Source of the DNA: an uncultured Eggerthellaceae bacterium
GTDB lineage: Bacteria; Actinomycetota; Coriobacteriia; Coriobacteriales; Eggerthellaceae
Assembly: GCA_910577495.1 (NCBI GenBank)
Contig: CAJTML010000041.1
Location: forward strand, 1 to 16,361
Direction of reading: 5' to 3'
DNA length: 16,361 bases
The notes beneath the pieces were generated by a model. That model had not been told where the DNA came from. It searched no databases and saw nothing but the letters and a program-made list of their open reading frames with translations. The translations under genes were made by a program, and so were the position numbers. How positions within the stretch are numbered: the stretch's first letter is position 1; each line of letters starts with the position of its first letter. Positions 5,545 through 13,489 of the stretch are shown here, piece by piece.

Positions 5545-7359
5545 ATGAAAAACGAATCCAAGATTTCACGCGCTGGACTTTCTCGTCGCGCCTTCTTGGG
5601 CCTCGGCGCTACCGCTGCAGTTGCAGCAGGCGCTGCAGGACTTGCCGGTTGTGCACCGGCTGCAACCACTGATGCTGGAAGCGACGCTCCGGCAGCAGGC
5701 AACAGCTCATCAAACACGCCTGCCAAATCTGATGTCAACAATGCAATCCACGATGTTACTGACACCAGCTGGATGAACAAGCCTGAGGAAGTTACCGACT
5801 TCGCACAGGAAATTGACTGCGACGTTGCTGTTGCAGGCATGGGCTTTGCGGGCGTTTGCGCATGCCGCGAACTTGCCGAGCAGGGCAAAAAGGTTGTCGT
5901 TATTGAGAAGCAGCCGGAAGATACCTATGCACCGGTTGGCAACGAGTTCGCCTCACTCAACGCTGCTGTACTGCAAGAGCGTGGCGTACCGCACATTGAT
6001 CCGGTTGAGTTCTATCAGAACTTCATGAAGATCACCTCTAACATGCCCAACCCGACGCTGGTTATGAAGTTTGCTCAGAACTCTGAAGAGACCACCAACT
6101 GGTATCTTGATCAGCTGTCAGCTGAAGAGCTTTCTGCGATGACCACCGCGTTCTTCCCGCCGACCGAGCATCAGCTCAGCGAGCTTTCGGGCATTAAGTT
6201 CTGGGCAAGCGTTTGCTCGTTCTACAGCCCCGATTGCAACCAGACGCGCATCGTTGGATCAAACAAAGCTGCTGCTGAGTCAAAGGGTGCAGAGTTCTAC
6301 TTCGGCACGACTGCAGAGTACGTCATCATGGACAATGGTGCGGTTGCTGGTCTGGTTGCCAAGAACGATTCTGGCTACATCAAGGTTAACTGCAAAGCAG
6401 TTGTTATCTCTTGCGGCGGTATGGGTGGCAACCCTGAGATGATGGCTTACTTCATGCCCGATATGGCACAAGGCCTGACTGGCAATGACGCTCTCACCTC
6501 AATGTCTGCAAACGACGGCCGTGGTGTTCAGATGGCATACTGGGCTGGCGCACACCTTGAGACCACCCCGATTCCGGGCATGAACATGAAGGGTCTGTCG
6601 GTTCCGGGTAAGATGAACTGCCTGCCGCAGGCTGTTTGGATTGACGAAAACGGCAAGCGTTTCTGCAACGAGTACTATCCCACCTCAGAGCAGCGTGGTT
6701 ATCAGACCACCTTCATGACGCGCAAGACGAAGTATGCTGTTGTCGACAACAACTTCACCGAGTATCGTCAGTACACGCTCCCGCAGCATGCTGGCTTCAC
6801 CGCAAACGAAGAGAACATTGCTTCTCTGCGCGAGTCCATGGACACCGCTTATGCGAAGTTCGAAGGCACCTATGAGGAGCCGGAGCAAGAAGAAGGCCAG
6901 GGCGGTCCTGGTGGCGGCGGTCCTATGACTGGCGTTGAGTGGATTGCTGACGACACCCTTGAGGGTCTGGCTGGCCAGCTTGGTCTGACGGGCGACGCTG
7001 CAGAAGAGTTCGTGGCTCAGATTGAGCGCTACAACGGCTACTGCAAAGACGGCGTTGACCAAGAGTTCGGCCGTGCAGCTGAGGTTCTCTTCCCGGTTGA
7101 GGAAGGTCCGTTCTATGCATGCACGTTCGATCCGGTTCTGGGCGAGACCATGGTTACCATGGGTGGCATCATCACCGACGGTGAGCAGAACGCTGTTGAC
7201 GAAAACTACGAGCCGATTCCTGGTCTGTATGTTTCCGGTAATGACTGCGGCCGCCGCTTCGGCACCGAGTATGTCACGCCGATCCCTGGTTGCTCAATTG
7301 GCTTCGCTACGGTTCTTGGTCGCGAATGCGGCAAGTCGGTAGCCAAGTTCCTCGGCTAA
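5545..7359 (+). CDS. Tat-exported FAD-binding reductase of the fumarate-reductase flavoprotein family
   Basis: A 604-residue exported oxidoreductase. The N-terminus has a twin-arginine signal (SRRAFLGL, Arg14-Arg15), a hydrophobic stretch and a lipobox-like LAGC (Cys36), so it is probably a lipoprotein on the outer face of the membrane. After a Ser/Ala-rich linker comes the FAD dinucleotide-binding motif GMGFAG (98-103) ending at VVVIEK. GKRFCNEYYP (about 370-379) and the C-terminal GLYVSGNDCGRRFG with PIPGCSIGFA (about 560-587) complete the FAD-binding fold. Where fumarate reductases have HHTMGG, this protein has MVTMGG (536-541), so the substrate is probably not fumarate. It carries no CxxCH haem sites and no FMN-binding domain; electrons must come from a partner outside the window. 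A Gly/Glu/Gln-rich insertion occupies about residues 444-463. The Shine-Dalgarno AGGGAGG fits the ATG. Codons look biased (AAG, CTG, CGT/CGC), suggesting high expression. Probably controlled by the divergent LuxR protein. Confidence 0.93.
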   Translation: MKNESKISRAGLSRRAFLGLGATAAVAAGAAGLAGCAPAATTDAGSDAPAAGNSSSNTPAKSDVNNAIHDVTDTSWMNKPEEVTDFAQEIDCDVAVAGMGFAGVCACRELAEQGKKVVVIEKQPEDTYAPVGNEFASLNAAVLQERGVPHIDPVEFYQNFMKITSNMPNPTLVMKFAQNSEETTNWYLDQLSAEELSAMTTAFFPPTEHQLSELSGIKFWASVCSFYSPDCNQTRIVGSNKAAAESKGAEFYFGTTAEYVIMDNGAVAGLVAKNDSGYIKVNCKAVVISCGGMGGNPEMMAYFMPDMAQGLTGNDALTSMSANDGRGVQMAYWAGAHLETTPIPGMNMKGLSVPGKMNCLPQAVWIDENGKRFCNEYYPTSEQRGYQTTFMTRKTKYAVVDNNFTEYRQYTLPQHAGFTANEENIASLRESMDTAYAKFEGTYEEPEQEEGQGGPGGGGPMTGVEWIADDTLEGLAGQLGLTGDAAEEFVAQIERYNGYCKDGVDQEFGRAAEVLFPVEEGPFYACTFDPVLGETMVTMGGIITDGEQNAVDENYEPIPGLYVSGNDCGRRFGTEYVTPIPGCSIGFATVLGRECGKSVAKFLG

Positions 7360-7363
7360 CCCG

Positions 7364-7389
7364 CGCTTGTTCGGCACGCTTGTTCGACA
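7364..7389 (+). repeat. Tandem 13-bp direct repeat after the flavoprotein gene
   Basis: CGCTTGTTCGGCA is followed immediately by CGCTTGTTCGACA (12/13 identical), starting 5 nt after the stop. Function unknown; possibly a small duplication in the 3' untranslated region. Confidence 0.6.
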
Positions 7390-7400
7390 TGCTTACCCGG

Positions 7401-7432
7401 TGAGGCGCGCTCATCCCTCCCAGCGCGCCTCA
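7401..7432. repeat. GC-rich inverted repeat between the flavoprotein gene and its terminator
   Basis: Perfect 11-bp arms TGAGGCGCGCT / AGCGCGCCTCA with a 10-nt pyrimidine-rich loop. It has no T-run for the plus strand. It could protect the 3' end of the flavoprotein mRNA or act with the hairpin just downstream. Confidence 0.6.
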
Positions 7433-7440
7433 TAAAAATC

Positions 7441-7475
7441 AAACCCCGTTCTCTTCCCTCTAAGAACGGGGTTTT
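7441..7475. terminator. Bidirectional intrinsic terminator
   Basis: Perfect 12-bp arms AAACCCCGTTCT / AGAACGGGGTTT with a 10-nt loop. TTTT at 7472-7475 follows in the plus direction, for the flavoprotein gene. In the minus direction the stem is followed by GATTTTTATG, serving hisS. It separates the two convergent genes. Confidence 0.88.
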
Positions 7476-7544
7476 GCTTTATGCAACAGATGTCTTGGGA
7501 GACCGAAGCCTCCCAGAGGCGCGCTGCTGACACGATACGCGCGC

Positions 7545-8846
7545 TTAGCGCAGTGCACCAACCACGTCATCAAGCGCCACGCGACGCTCATCATGCGTTT
7601 CCATATTGCGAAGCACCACTTCGCCTTGTGCAATCTCGTCCGGCCCCAACACCACTACATGAGCTGCACCAAGCTTGTCTGCCAGCTTAAATTGGCTCTT
7701 CAAGCTGCGGTTTTGGTGATCCATCTCAGCAATCAGGCCGCCATCACGGCAATCTTGCACCAGCGAGAACGCCAACGAACGCGCGCTGTCATCTACGCAT
7801 GCTACAAAGACATCGCAGCGCTGCGCCGCCGGGAAGCTAAAACCAGCAGCCTCCAATGCCAACACACAGCGCTCATATCCAAGTGCGAATCCAAAGCCAG
7901 GCGTTGGGCGACCCCCTACTTCTTGCGCTAGCTTGTCGTAGCGGCCGCCACCGCCAATGGCATTTTGGCTTCCCATGCCCTCGGTTACCTGCACCTCAAA
8001 AACCGTGCGCGTGTAATAGTCCAAACCGCGCACCAGCTTGTAGTCTTCCACGTAGGTCAGCCCCGCCGCATCCAAGTACGACTTGACAGTTGCATAGTGT
8101 GCCTTGCAGTCATCGCACAAATGGTCAGTGATTTTCGGCGCATGCTCCATAGCCGCAGCACATGCAGGATTTTTGCAGTCGAACGCACGCAGCGGGTTAA
8201 TCTCAGCGCGGCGGCTACACTCATCGCACAGCTCATCTTTGTGCTCGTCCATATACGCGCGAACCAGCTCACGATACGCCGGACGACACGACTCGCATCC
8301 CATGGAGTTAATCAGCAGGCGCGTATGAGCAACCGGAATACCAATTGCTTCGTAAAAACGCATGAGCATGATGATGCCTTCTGCATCAACGCTAGGATCA
8401 TCGGCACCCAAGCATTCAATACCTACCTGGTTAAACTGACGCTGGCGACCCTTTTGTGGACGCTCCGCACGAAACATGGGACCTGCATACATAAGCTTTG
8501 CCGGCGCTGAGCCTTGCGGCACCAAATCATGCTGTACAACCGCACGCACGACACCAGCTGTTCCCTCAGGGCGAAGCGACAGCTTGCTTTTGGACTTGAT
8601 GGACTCACCCGCCATGAGACGCTTGAGATTTTCGCCCGACACGGCACTAAACATCTCTTTGGAGACCACATCGGTTGCCTCGCCAATGCCGCGAACAAAC
8701 AACTCAGTCTGCTCAAAGATGGGCGTTTCAAGAGGCAGATACCCATAACGAGAAAAAATGTCAGTTGCACATGCCTTAAAACTTGTCCAAAACGCCATCT
8801 CATCAGGTAAAAGATCGCGCGTTCCTTCGGGACAATTGATTGCCAT
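7545..8846 (-). CDS. hisS: Histidyl-tRNA synthetase
   Basis: Class II synthetase that charges tRNA-His in the cytoplasm; 433 residues, normal for the family. It begins with the family N-terminus CPEGTRDLLPDEM. Motif 2 includes FRAERPQKGRQRQFNQ (125-140). The histidine-A motif is LVRGLDYYTR (271-280), followed by GGGRYD, and a C-terminal anticodon-binding domain closes the protein. Eight cysteines in four close pairs (C184/C187, C207/C210, C224/C229, C244/C247) form a zinc-ribbon-like insertion known in some bacterial HisRS. The ATG at 8846 was chosen because the family N-terminus starts there and AGGA lies 9 nt upstream; a TTG at 8933 would add 29 non-family residues and overlap the upstream gene. 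It follows the TPR gene by 76 nt with no visible terminator, so co-transcription is possible. Confidence 0.97.
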   Translation of the reverse strand: MAINCPEGTRDLLPDEMAFWTSFKACATDIFSRYGYLPLETPIFEQTELFVRGIGEATDVVSKEMFSAVSGENLKRLMAGESIKSKSKLSLRPEGTAGVVRAVVQHDLVPQGSAPAKLMYAGPMFRAERPQKGRQRQFNQVGIECLGADDPSVDAEGIIMLMRFYEAIGIPVAHTRLLINSMGCESCRPAYRELVRAYMDEHKDELCDECSRRAEINPLRAFDCKNPACAAAMEHAPKITDHLCDDCKAHYATVKSYLDAAGLTYVEDYKLVRGLDYYTRTVFEVQVTEGMGSQNAIGGGGRYDKLAQEVGGRPTPGFGFALGYERCVLALEAAGFSFPAAQRCDVFVACVDDSARSLAFSLVQDCRDGGLIAEMDHQNRSLKSQFKLADKLGAAHVVVLGPDEIAQGEVVLRNMETHDERRVALDDVVGALR

Positions 8847-8922
8847 AACTTCGTTTCCTATCCTTGCAAACTCATCAATCTTGCGCTTCGCAACACGCCC
8901 ACTCACAGGCACGGCTACAAAG

Positions 8923-11697
8923 CTAATCTTCAAGCGAAATCAGTACTGCCATCAGCGCGTCATCAGGCCGATACCGCATGCGTATGGCCAACAAGTTACG
9001 CGCCACTGGGAAGAGCCCCGCGTTGACCGCTGCCACAATAGCCGTTCCCAACGCATCCAGCACTTCATCGGTGGGAGCCACTACAATACCAGAACTTTCA
9101 AGCGCGTCATCCACTTCTTCGCGCTCAGGAAGTACCACTGGCGCTTCTTCCATAAGTTCTTGCAGCTCAGCAGATGCTTGCGGCGCAATAACCGAAGAGG
9201 TCATGATGGACTTCACGTAGCAGATTGCACCCTCTGCATAGCGGTTTTGCTTCCAGTATACGTACGCCAGCTGGTAATACGCCATGGCAATGTCGTTGGG
9301 TTGCACCATAATTTGCAACCCTTGCAATAGCGTCTTCGCCGCGTTCTCCATGTCTCCTACCAGCATAAACGCGCGCCCAAGCTGCCTATACCCCGCCCCT
9401 GTTGCAGGTCCTAAGGTAAGCGCCTGCTGACCATAGCGAAGCGCGTCGTCGGTTCGCTCAAACGAATGCTCCAGGAGGCGAACGATCTCCAAGCAGCACA
9501 GATAATACGAATCCGGCGCCAACGCAACGCGCTTGGTGGCATCCTCATGAGCCGATTGCGGCGCAGCCAGCTTGTTCTTGCGCGCCAGGTTATAGATCAG
9601 ACGCGAAGCATACGAATCAAACGTGCGATACACCGTGGCCAAACCATCAGTAAACCCATCCAATGCAGCGCTTTCAGCCACCGCATCAATAAGCACTTGC
9701 ACTGCCTGATCATAGTCGCCCGACTCCGCCAGCGTCTTAGCACGACCCAGCGCCACCAGGCACCGGTCTTCGCCTAAAACGCAGCTTACGATGGCATTTT
9801 GATCAGTTGCGTCAACACTTCCCTCCGTGAGCGCCGCCATCAAACGCGTGCAACCACTCACCGCACGCTCATCATCAGCGCCACTGGCTTTTTCCTGCGC
9901 AGCACGCACGAGGCGAATGGCATCTGTGGCACTGGTGGCACGAACAACCTCATCGGCCAACTTTTCAGCGAAGCGACGACGCGTGCCATCATACATGATG
10001 CGCATCTCGGAACTATCGCCATCCACGCCCAGTTCAGCACTGGCAGTAGCATCGAGCGTTTGGGCGAAGGCCTCAGGCGCCTCACGACGTTGCATATAGG
10101 TATCGTGCGACTTAATAAACGTAAATGCATCTGCCTCTGCTACCTCATAACGCGCTTCCGCCGCCTCAAAGATCGGGCGCGGATTACCCGCACGCCCCGA
10201 CTCAAATTCGCCATGCTCATGATAAAACGCCCGCTCAAACGTCACGTCATACAACGCCGGCAACGAAGCAACATCATGCGATCCTTCGCGCGCATAATAC
10301 TCTTTATTAAGCTCACGCAACGAGCGCGCAACAATGTCCACGCGCGTGATGGCATCCGATGCCTCAAACGAAATTGCCGCCAGCAGCAGACCCACATGCA
10401 TTGCATAGCGAAGCGCCTCGTTTTGGCGGTCTTGCTCCGAGTTGAGCTTTGCAATGGGGTTGTCATTGTGGTCAACGTTTTCGCAATTATACGCCGGCAT
10501 AATGCTCTCATCAGGCGTAACGATGTTGAATGCCACCGCTCCTGCCGCCAGATCCTCACGCATGGCAATGCTGACGCGGTACGGCAATCGCAAGCGCTCA
10601 ATAGCGGACGAGATTGCACAGCGCACGTCCCATTCGCTACCGAAAGGACCAGTCGGCGCATCCGCCAAATCTCGCAGCGCAGGCTGTTGCAGCGCGATAG
10701 TCTCAATCAGATGACCGTCCCAACGCAAGCACTCTTCCTCAGTTGCCTGCGACGCACGATCCCCCAGCGCCTCTGCCACCAGCAAAAAGCGGTTGAGCGC
10801 GGATTCCAGCGCCCAAATATATGAGGGCGGTACCTTCGCCGTCTCATCATCAAGCGCCAAAAAGAACGTATCCGCATAGCGAATGGTGCGCACCAAACGC
10901 AGCGCGTCATCGGCAAGGTGTGCCTTCTGCAACACCTCAATACCCGCCTCTTTGAGCCACTCGGCCAGACAAACCACCAGCGGCGGCGTTTGCACGAGCG
11001 GGTCAGCCTTCATCTCTTCGACGCTGCGCAAAATTGCTTCCATGGCTTTGAGCGGACGCTCCGTGCGAAGCAGGTGGAAAATGCCATCAAGCCCACGTTT
11101 GGGCAGGTAGGGCGCGCCGAGCGAGGGGCGATATACGAAGGCGAAAAACGCACGCGCCATAGCGGAGTTGTACGACAGGTCATCGCCATGGTCACCAAAG
11201 TCATACCACGTGTCGAAAAACGAGTAGCGCCCTTTTTCACGACGAAAGCACACAACATCGCGCGGCTCGCCCTCCGGACCGATCACATACACACTCCCCG
11301 TGCCGTCCGCAAACGGATGATCCGGGTCATCGCCCACAAACTGCATGTCAGGTGTGCGCGCTGGAGGCACCACGGTAGCCTCATCCATCACAAACGCGCG
11401 TCCAAACGTATCCAGATACGCTAACACACGCACTGACTTATCGGGCTGAAATTCAACCGCGTAGCACCCGCCCGTAGCCGGTAGCGCAATGCCGCCCGAG
11501 AGCCATCCATAGAGCGGCTCAGCAGATGATCCTACCTGATCAGCTTGGTCATTAACTCCTATGAACACGGCGTTTTGGGCGTCGTGGTCACGGTGCGGAA
11601 TACGCGGCACCGCATCAGCTAAAACACGCTCGTGCACTTGCAGCAGCCGAGCGAACTTTGAAAACTGATAGGTCCTGTGTTGTGATTGGTCAGTCAT
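8923..11697 (-). CDS. Large TPR-containing cytoplasmic protein, function unknown
   Basis: 924 residues, with no signal peptide or membrane helix, so probably cytoplasmic. The first 700 residues show no motif I recognise; they are acidic and helix-rich. Residues about 728-831 contain consecutive tetratricopeptide-type helices (ALRYGQQALTLGPATGAGYR, then AFMLVGDMENAAKTLLQGL, then AYYQLAYVYWKQNRYAEGA), which usually bind partner proteins. An acidic linker and a last helical pair follow. The start at 11697 is supported by an ATGA overlap with the stop of an 8-codon mini-ORF that carries the strong ribosome site. An in-frame ATG at 11754 has no ribosome site and its extra residues look non-coding. 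The gene sits between the NifX-like gene and hisS on the same strand. I do not assign a function. Confidence 0.85.
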   Translation of the reverse strand: MTDQSQHRTYQFSKFARLLQVHERVLADAVPRIPHRDHDAQNAVFIGVNDQADQVGSSAEPLYGWLSGGIALPATGGCYAVEFQPDKSVRVLAYLDTFGRAFVMDEATVVPPARTPDMQFVGDDPDHPFADGTGSVYVIGPEGEPRDVVCFRREKGRYSFFDTWYDFGDHGDDLSYNSAMARAFFAFVYRPSLGAPYLPKRGLDGIFHLLRTERPLKAMEAILRSVEEMKADPLVQTPPLVVCLAEWLKEAGIEVLQKAHLADDALRLVRTIRYADTFFLALDDETAKVPPSYIWALESALNRFLLVAEALGDRASQATEEECLRWDGHLIETIALQQPALRDLADAPTGPFGSEWDVRCAISSAIERLRLPYRVSIAMREDLAAGAVAFNIVTPDESIMPAYNCENVDHNDNPIAKLNSEQDRQNEALRYAMHVGLLLAAISFEASDAITRVDIVARSLRELNKEYYAREGSHDVASLPALYDVTFERAFYHEHGEFESGRAGNPRPIFEAAEARYEVAEADAFTFIKSHDTYMQRREAPEAFAQTLDATASAELGVDGDSSEMRIMYDGTRRRFAEKLADEVVRATSATDAIRLVRAAQEKASGADDERAVSGCTRLMAALTEGSVDATDQNAIVSCVLGEDRCLVALGRAKTLAESGDYDQAVQVLIDAVAESAALDGFTDGLATVYRTFDSYASRLIYNLARKNKLAAPQSAHEDATKRVALAPDSYYLCCLEIVRLLEHSFERTDDALRYGQQALTLGPATGAGYRQLGRAFMLVGDMENAAKTLLQGLQIMVQPNDIAMAYYQLAYVYWKQNRYAEGAICYVKSIMTSSVIAPQASAELQELMEEAPVVLPEREEVDDALESSGIVVAPTDEVLDALGTAIVAAVNAGLFPVARNLLAIRMRYRPDDALMAVLISLED

Positions 11698-11720
11698 GGT
11701 TGCACACTTTCTGAGCGCAT
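11694..11720 (-). CDS. Mini-ORF MRSESVQP, probable translational coupler
   Basis: Eight codons (MRSESVQP) with a strong Shine-Dalgarno (AGAGGGGG at 11725-11732, 4 nt before the ATG). Its TGA overlaps the ATG of the TPR gene as ATGA. The TPR gene itself lacks a good ribosome site. Ribosomes would therefore load at the mini-ORF and reinitiate on the TPR gene. Inferred from sequence layout only. Confidence 0.45.
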   Translation of the reverse strand: MRSESVQP

Positions 11721-11778
11721 ATGTCCCCCTCTGCGCGCACGCAGGCAAAACCATCTGAGTGCGCGCACGGGTTCGCTC

Positions 11779-12162
11779 TTAGTGATGATGATGGTTGCAG
11801 GCCTGATCAGCTTGCATAACCGGCGCTTGGCCTGCGGCAACTGCGCGAGCCGCATCGCCCACGATCGGATGAATGTTGTCGAAATACACGGTGATGCCGC
11901 GCTCGTTAAAGCCCATGAGCGGACGCATGCCCATACCGGCAACCACAATTGCGTTGACACCTGCATCAGCAAGCAGGCTAACCGGACGCAGGCAGCCGCC
12001 CTCTTCATGGGGCGGATTGATAACCTCGGTCACCTCAAGCAGTTCGCCATCCACAATATTGATCACGCTAAAGCAGTCGCAATGGCCAAAGTGACCTGCG
12101 CGCTGTGCGTCCATTCCAGCAGCACCATCAGTTGGAACTGCAAGTTTCATCGTCATACCCAT
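11779..12162 (-). CDS. NifX/NifB-type iron-molybdenum-cofactor-binding-like protein
   Basis: A 127-residue protein of the dinitrogenase iron-molybdenum cofactor family (Nitro_FeMo-Co fold). It starts MGMTMKLAVPTDG, then has HFGHCDCF, a GELLEVTEVINPPHEEGGC segment, and the conserved VVAGMGMRPLMGFNERGI. The tail ends CNHHHH, a likely metal-binding patch. Members outside nitrogen-fixation clusters are common in anaerobes; some bind Fe-S or Mo-Fe-S clusters, but their roles are mostly unknown. No nif genes are near, so nitrogen fixation is not implied. The ATG at 12162 is chosen because AAAGGAGAG ends 6 nt upstream; the in-frame ATG at 12183 would place that ribosome site inside the gene. It lies upstream of the TPR gene on the same strand (58 nt from its stop to the mini-ORF start). 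Confidence 0.88.
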   Translation of the reverse strand: MGMTMKLAVPTDGAAGMDAQRAGHFGHCDCFSVINIVDGELLEVTEVINPPHEEGGCLRPVSLLADAGVNAIVVAGMGMRPLMGFNERGITVYFDNIHPIVGDAARAVAAGQAPVMQADQACNHHHH

Positions 12163-12216
12163 CAGATACTCTCCTTTGCTCATCAGCGCTCAGAGGCGCC
12201 ACAAACAATACTTCCT

Positions 12217-12249
12217 CACGTGACAAAGCGCCAGATGCCACACGTGACA
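12217..12249. repeat. Direct repeat CACGTGACA, two copies 24 bp apart
   Basis: Identical 9-mers at 12217-12225 and 12241-12249, each containing the palindrome CACGTG. They lie between the leuB stop and the NifX-like gene. Arms CGCCAG / CTGGCG (about 12229-12234 and 12251-12256) flank the second copy and could form a weak hairpin. A two-site operator for the NifX-like gene is possible; no clear promoter accompanies it. Confidence 0.5.
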
Positions 12250-12300
12250 CCTGGCGATATAGTGACTTCTTTAGCTTCTTTCGCTCATCAAAACCGACAT

Positions 12301-13473
12301 CTAGTCCGCGCGATCAACGCTCCAGTCTTCCGGGTGACGACCCCACAGCTCTTCGGGCTTGTCGGAGGGCTGAAGGTATTGCACAACCAAATCACCCATC
12401 ATCTCGGTGCCAACGACCTTATCAACCGGGGTATCAGCATTCTTGATGTCACCCGTGCGCCAGCCTGCATCAAGTACGGCGCGAACCGCGGCGGCAACAT
12501 CATCAGCAGCCTCAGGCATATCAAGGCTGTAGCGAAGCATCATCTCCACCGACAAAATTTGTGCCAGCGGATTGGCAATGCCCTGACCAGCAATGTCAGG
12601 AGCACTTCCATGGCTAGGCTCATAGAGCGCCGTGCCGTCGCCCAAGCTTGCAGACGCTAACATGCCCAGCGAACCGGTCAGCATGGACGCCTCATCAGAG
12701 AGAATGTCACCAAACATATTCTCGGTTACCACCACGTCGAACTGGCGCGGGTTATTGATCAGCTGCATAGCGGCGTTGTCCACGAGCATGTCAATGCACT
12801 CAACATCGGGGTAGTCTTTCGCCACTTCATGCACAATGTGGCGCCACAAACGGCTGGTCTCAAGCACGTTTGCCTTATCAATGGAGTGCACACGGCTCTT
12901 GCGTTTGCGTGCAGTCTCAAAAGCATGGCGCGCAATTCGCTCAATTTCATATTCGCGATACTCAAGGGTGTCATAGGCGCGCTGACCCTTTTCGCCATCT
13001 TTACCAGCGCCTTCTTCGTCATAGAAGCGCTCACGCATGCCAAAGTACAAGCCACCCGTCAGCTCACGCACGATCAGCAAATCAACGCCGTCAACCACCT
13101 CAGGCTTGAGCGTTGATGCGTCAGCAAGTGCGTCGAAAATGCAGACCGGGCGCAGGTTGGCATACAGGCCAAGCTCTTTGCGAATGCCCAAAAGCCCCTG
13201 CTCAGGACGCGGTTGGTTCGGATCGGTCGTGTCCCACTTGGGACCGCCCACCGCTGCCAGCAGCACCGCGTCTGACGCCTTCGCAATATCAAGCGTCTCT
13301 TGCGGGAGTGGGTTTCCCGTCTCATCAATGGCAATGCCGCCGATGAGCGCTTCGGTGTAGGTGAAGCTCGTGTCATACTTTTGGCCGATGGCGTCTAAGA
13401 CCTTGATTGCCTCAGCAATGATCTCAGGACCGATGCCATCGCCCGGAAGCAGGCAGATGTTATAGTTTTTCAT
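12301..13473 (-). CDS. leuB: 3-isopropylmalate dehydrogenase
   Basis: NAD-dependent oxidative decarboxylation of 3-isopropylmalate, the third dedicated step of leucine synthesis, in the cytoplasm. The 390 residues include the N-terminal LLPGDGIGPEI, an Asp/Arg-rich active-site region (RPEQGLLGIRKELGLYANLRP), RELTGGLYFG, and the metal- and cofactor-binding stretch NMFGDILSDEASMLTGSLG, followed by EPSHGSAPDIAGQGIANP. The length is slightly above the usual 350-370 residues because of a C-terminal extension after YLQPSDKPEELWG. AAGGA lies 6 nt before the ATG. It is the last gene of leuCDB, 16 nt after leuD. Downstream only a weak hairpin is visible. Confidence 0.97.
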   Translation of the reverse strand: MKNYNICLLPGDGIGPEIIAEAIKVLDAIGQKYDTSFTYTEALIGGIAIDETGNPLPQETLDIAKASDAVLLAAVGGPKWDTTDPNQPRPEQGLLGIRKELGLYANLRPVCIFDALADASTLKPEVVDGVDLLIVRELTGGLYFGMRERFYDEEGAGKDGEKGQRAYDTLEYREYEIERIARHAFETARKRKSRVHSIDKANVLETSRLWRHIVHEVAKDYPDVECIDMLVDNAAMQLINNPRQFDVVVTENMFGDILSDEASMLTGSLGMLASASLGDGTALYEPSHGSAPDIAGQGIANPLAQILSVEMMLRYSLDMPEAADDVAAAVRAVLDAGWRTGDIKNADTPVDKVVGTEMMGDLVVQYLQPSDKPEELWGRHPEDWSVDRAD

Positions 13474-13489
13474 AACGAATCCTTGTCTC

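Noticed and set aside
7496..7515. TGGGAG/CTCCCA hairpin just after hisS as the hisS terminator
   Set aside because: Short stem and no T-run; the stronger bidirectional hairpin at 7441-7475 is the better candidate.
8847..8933. Longer hisS from TTG at 8933
   Set aside because: It overlaps the end of the TPR gene and adds residues before the normal HisRS start; AGGA precedes the ATG at 8846.
9799..10824. 341-residue plus-strand ORF opposite the TPR gene
   Set aside because: It lies entirely antisense to an intact gene and its composition (Arg/His/Ile/Thr-rich, no domains) is that of a shadow frame.
11686..12660. 324-residue plus-strand ORF
   Set aside because: It runs antisense through the NifX-like gene and into leuB, both clearly coding on the minus strand; no recognisable motif.
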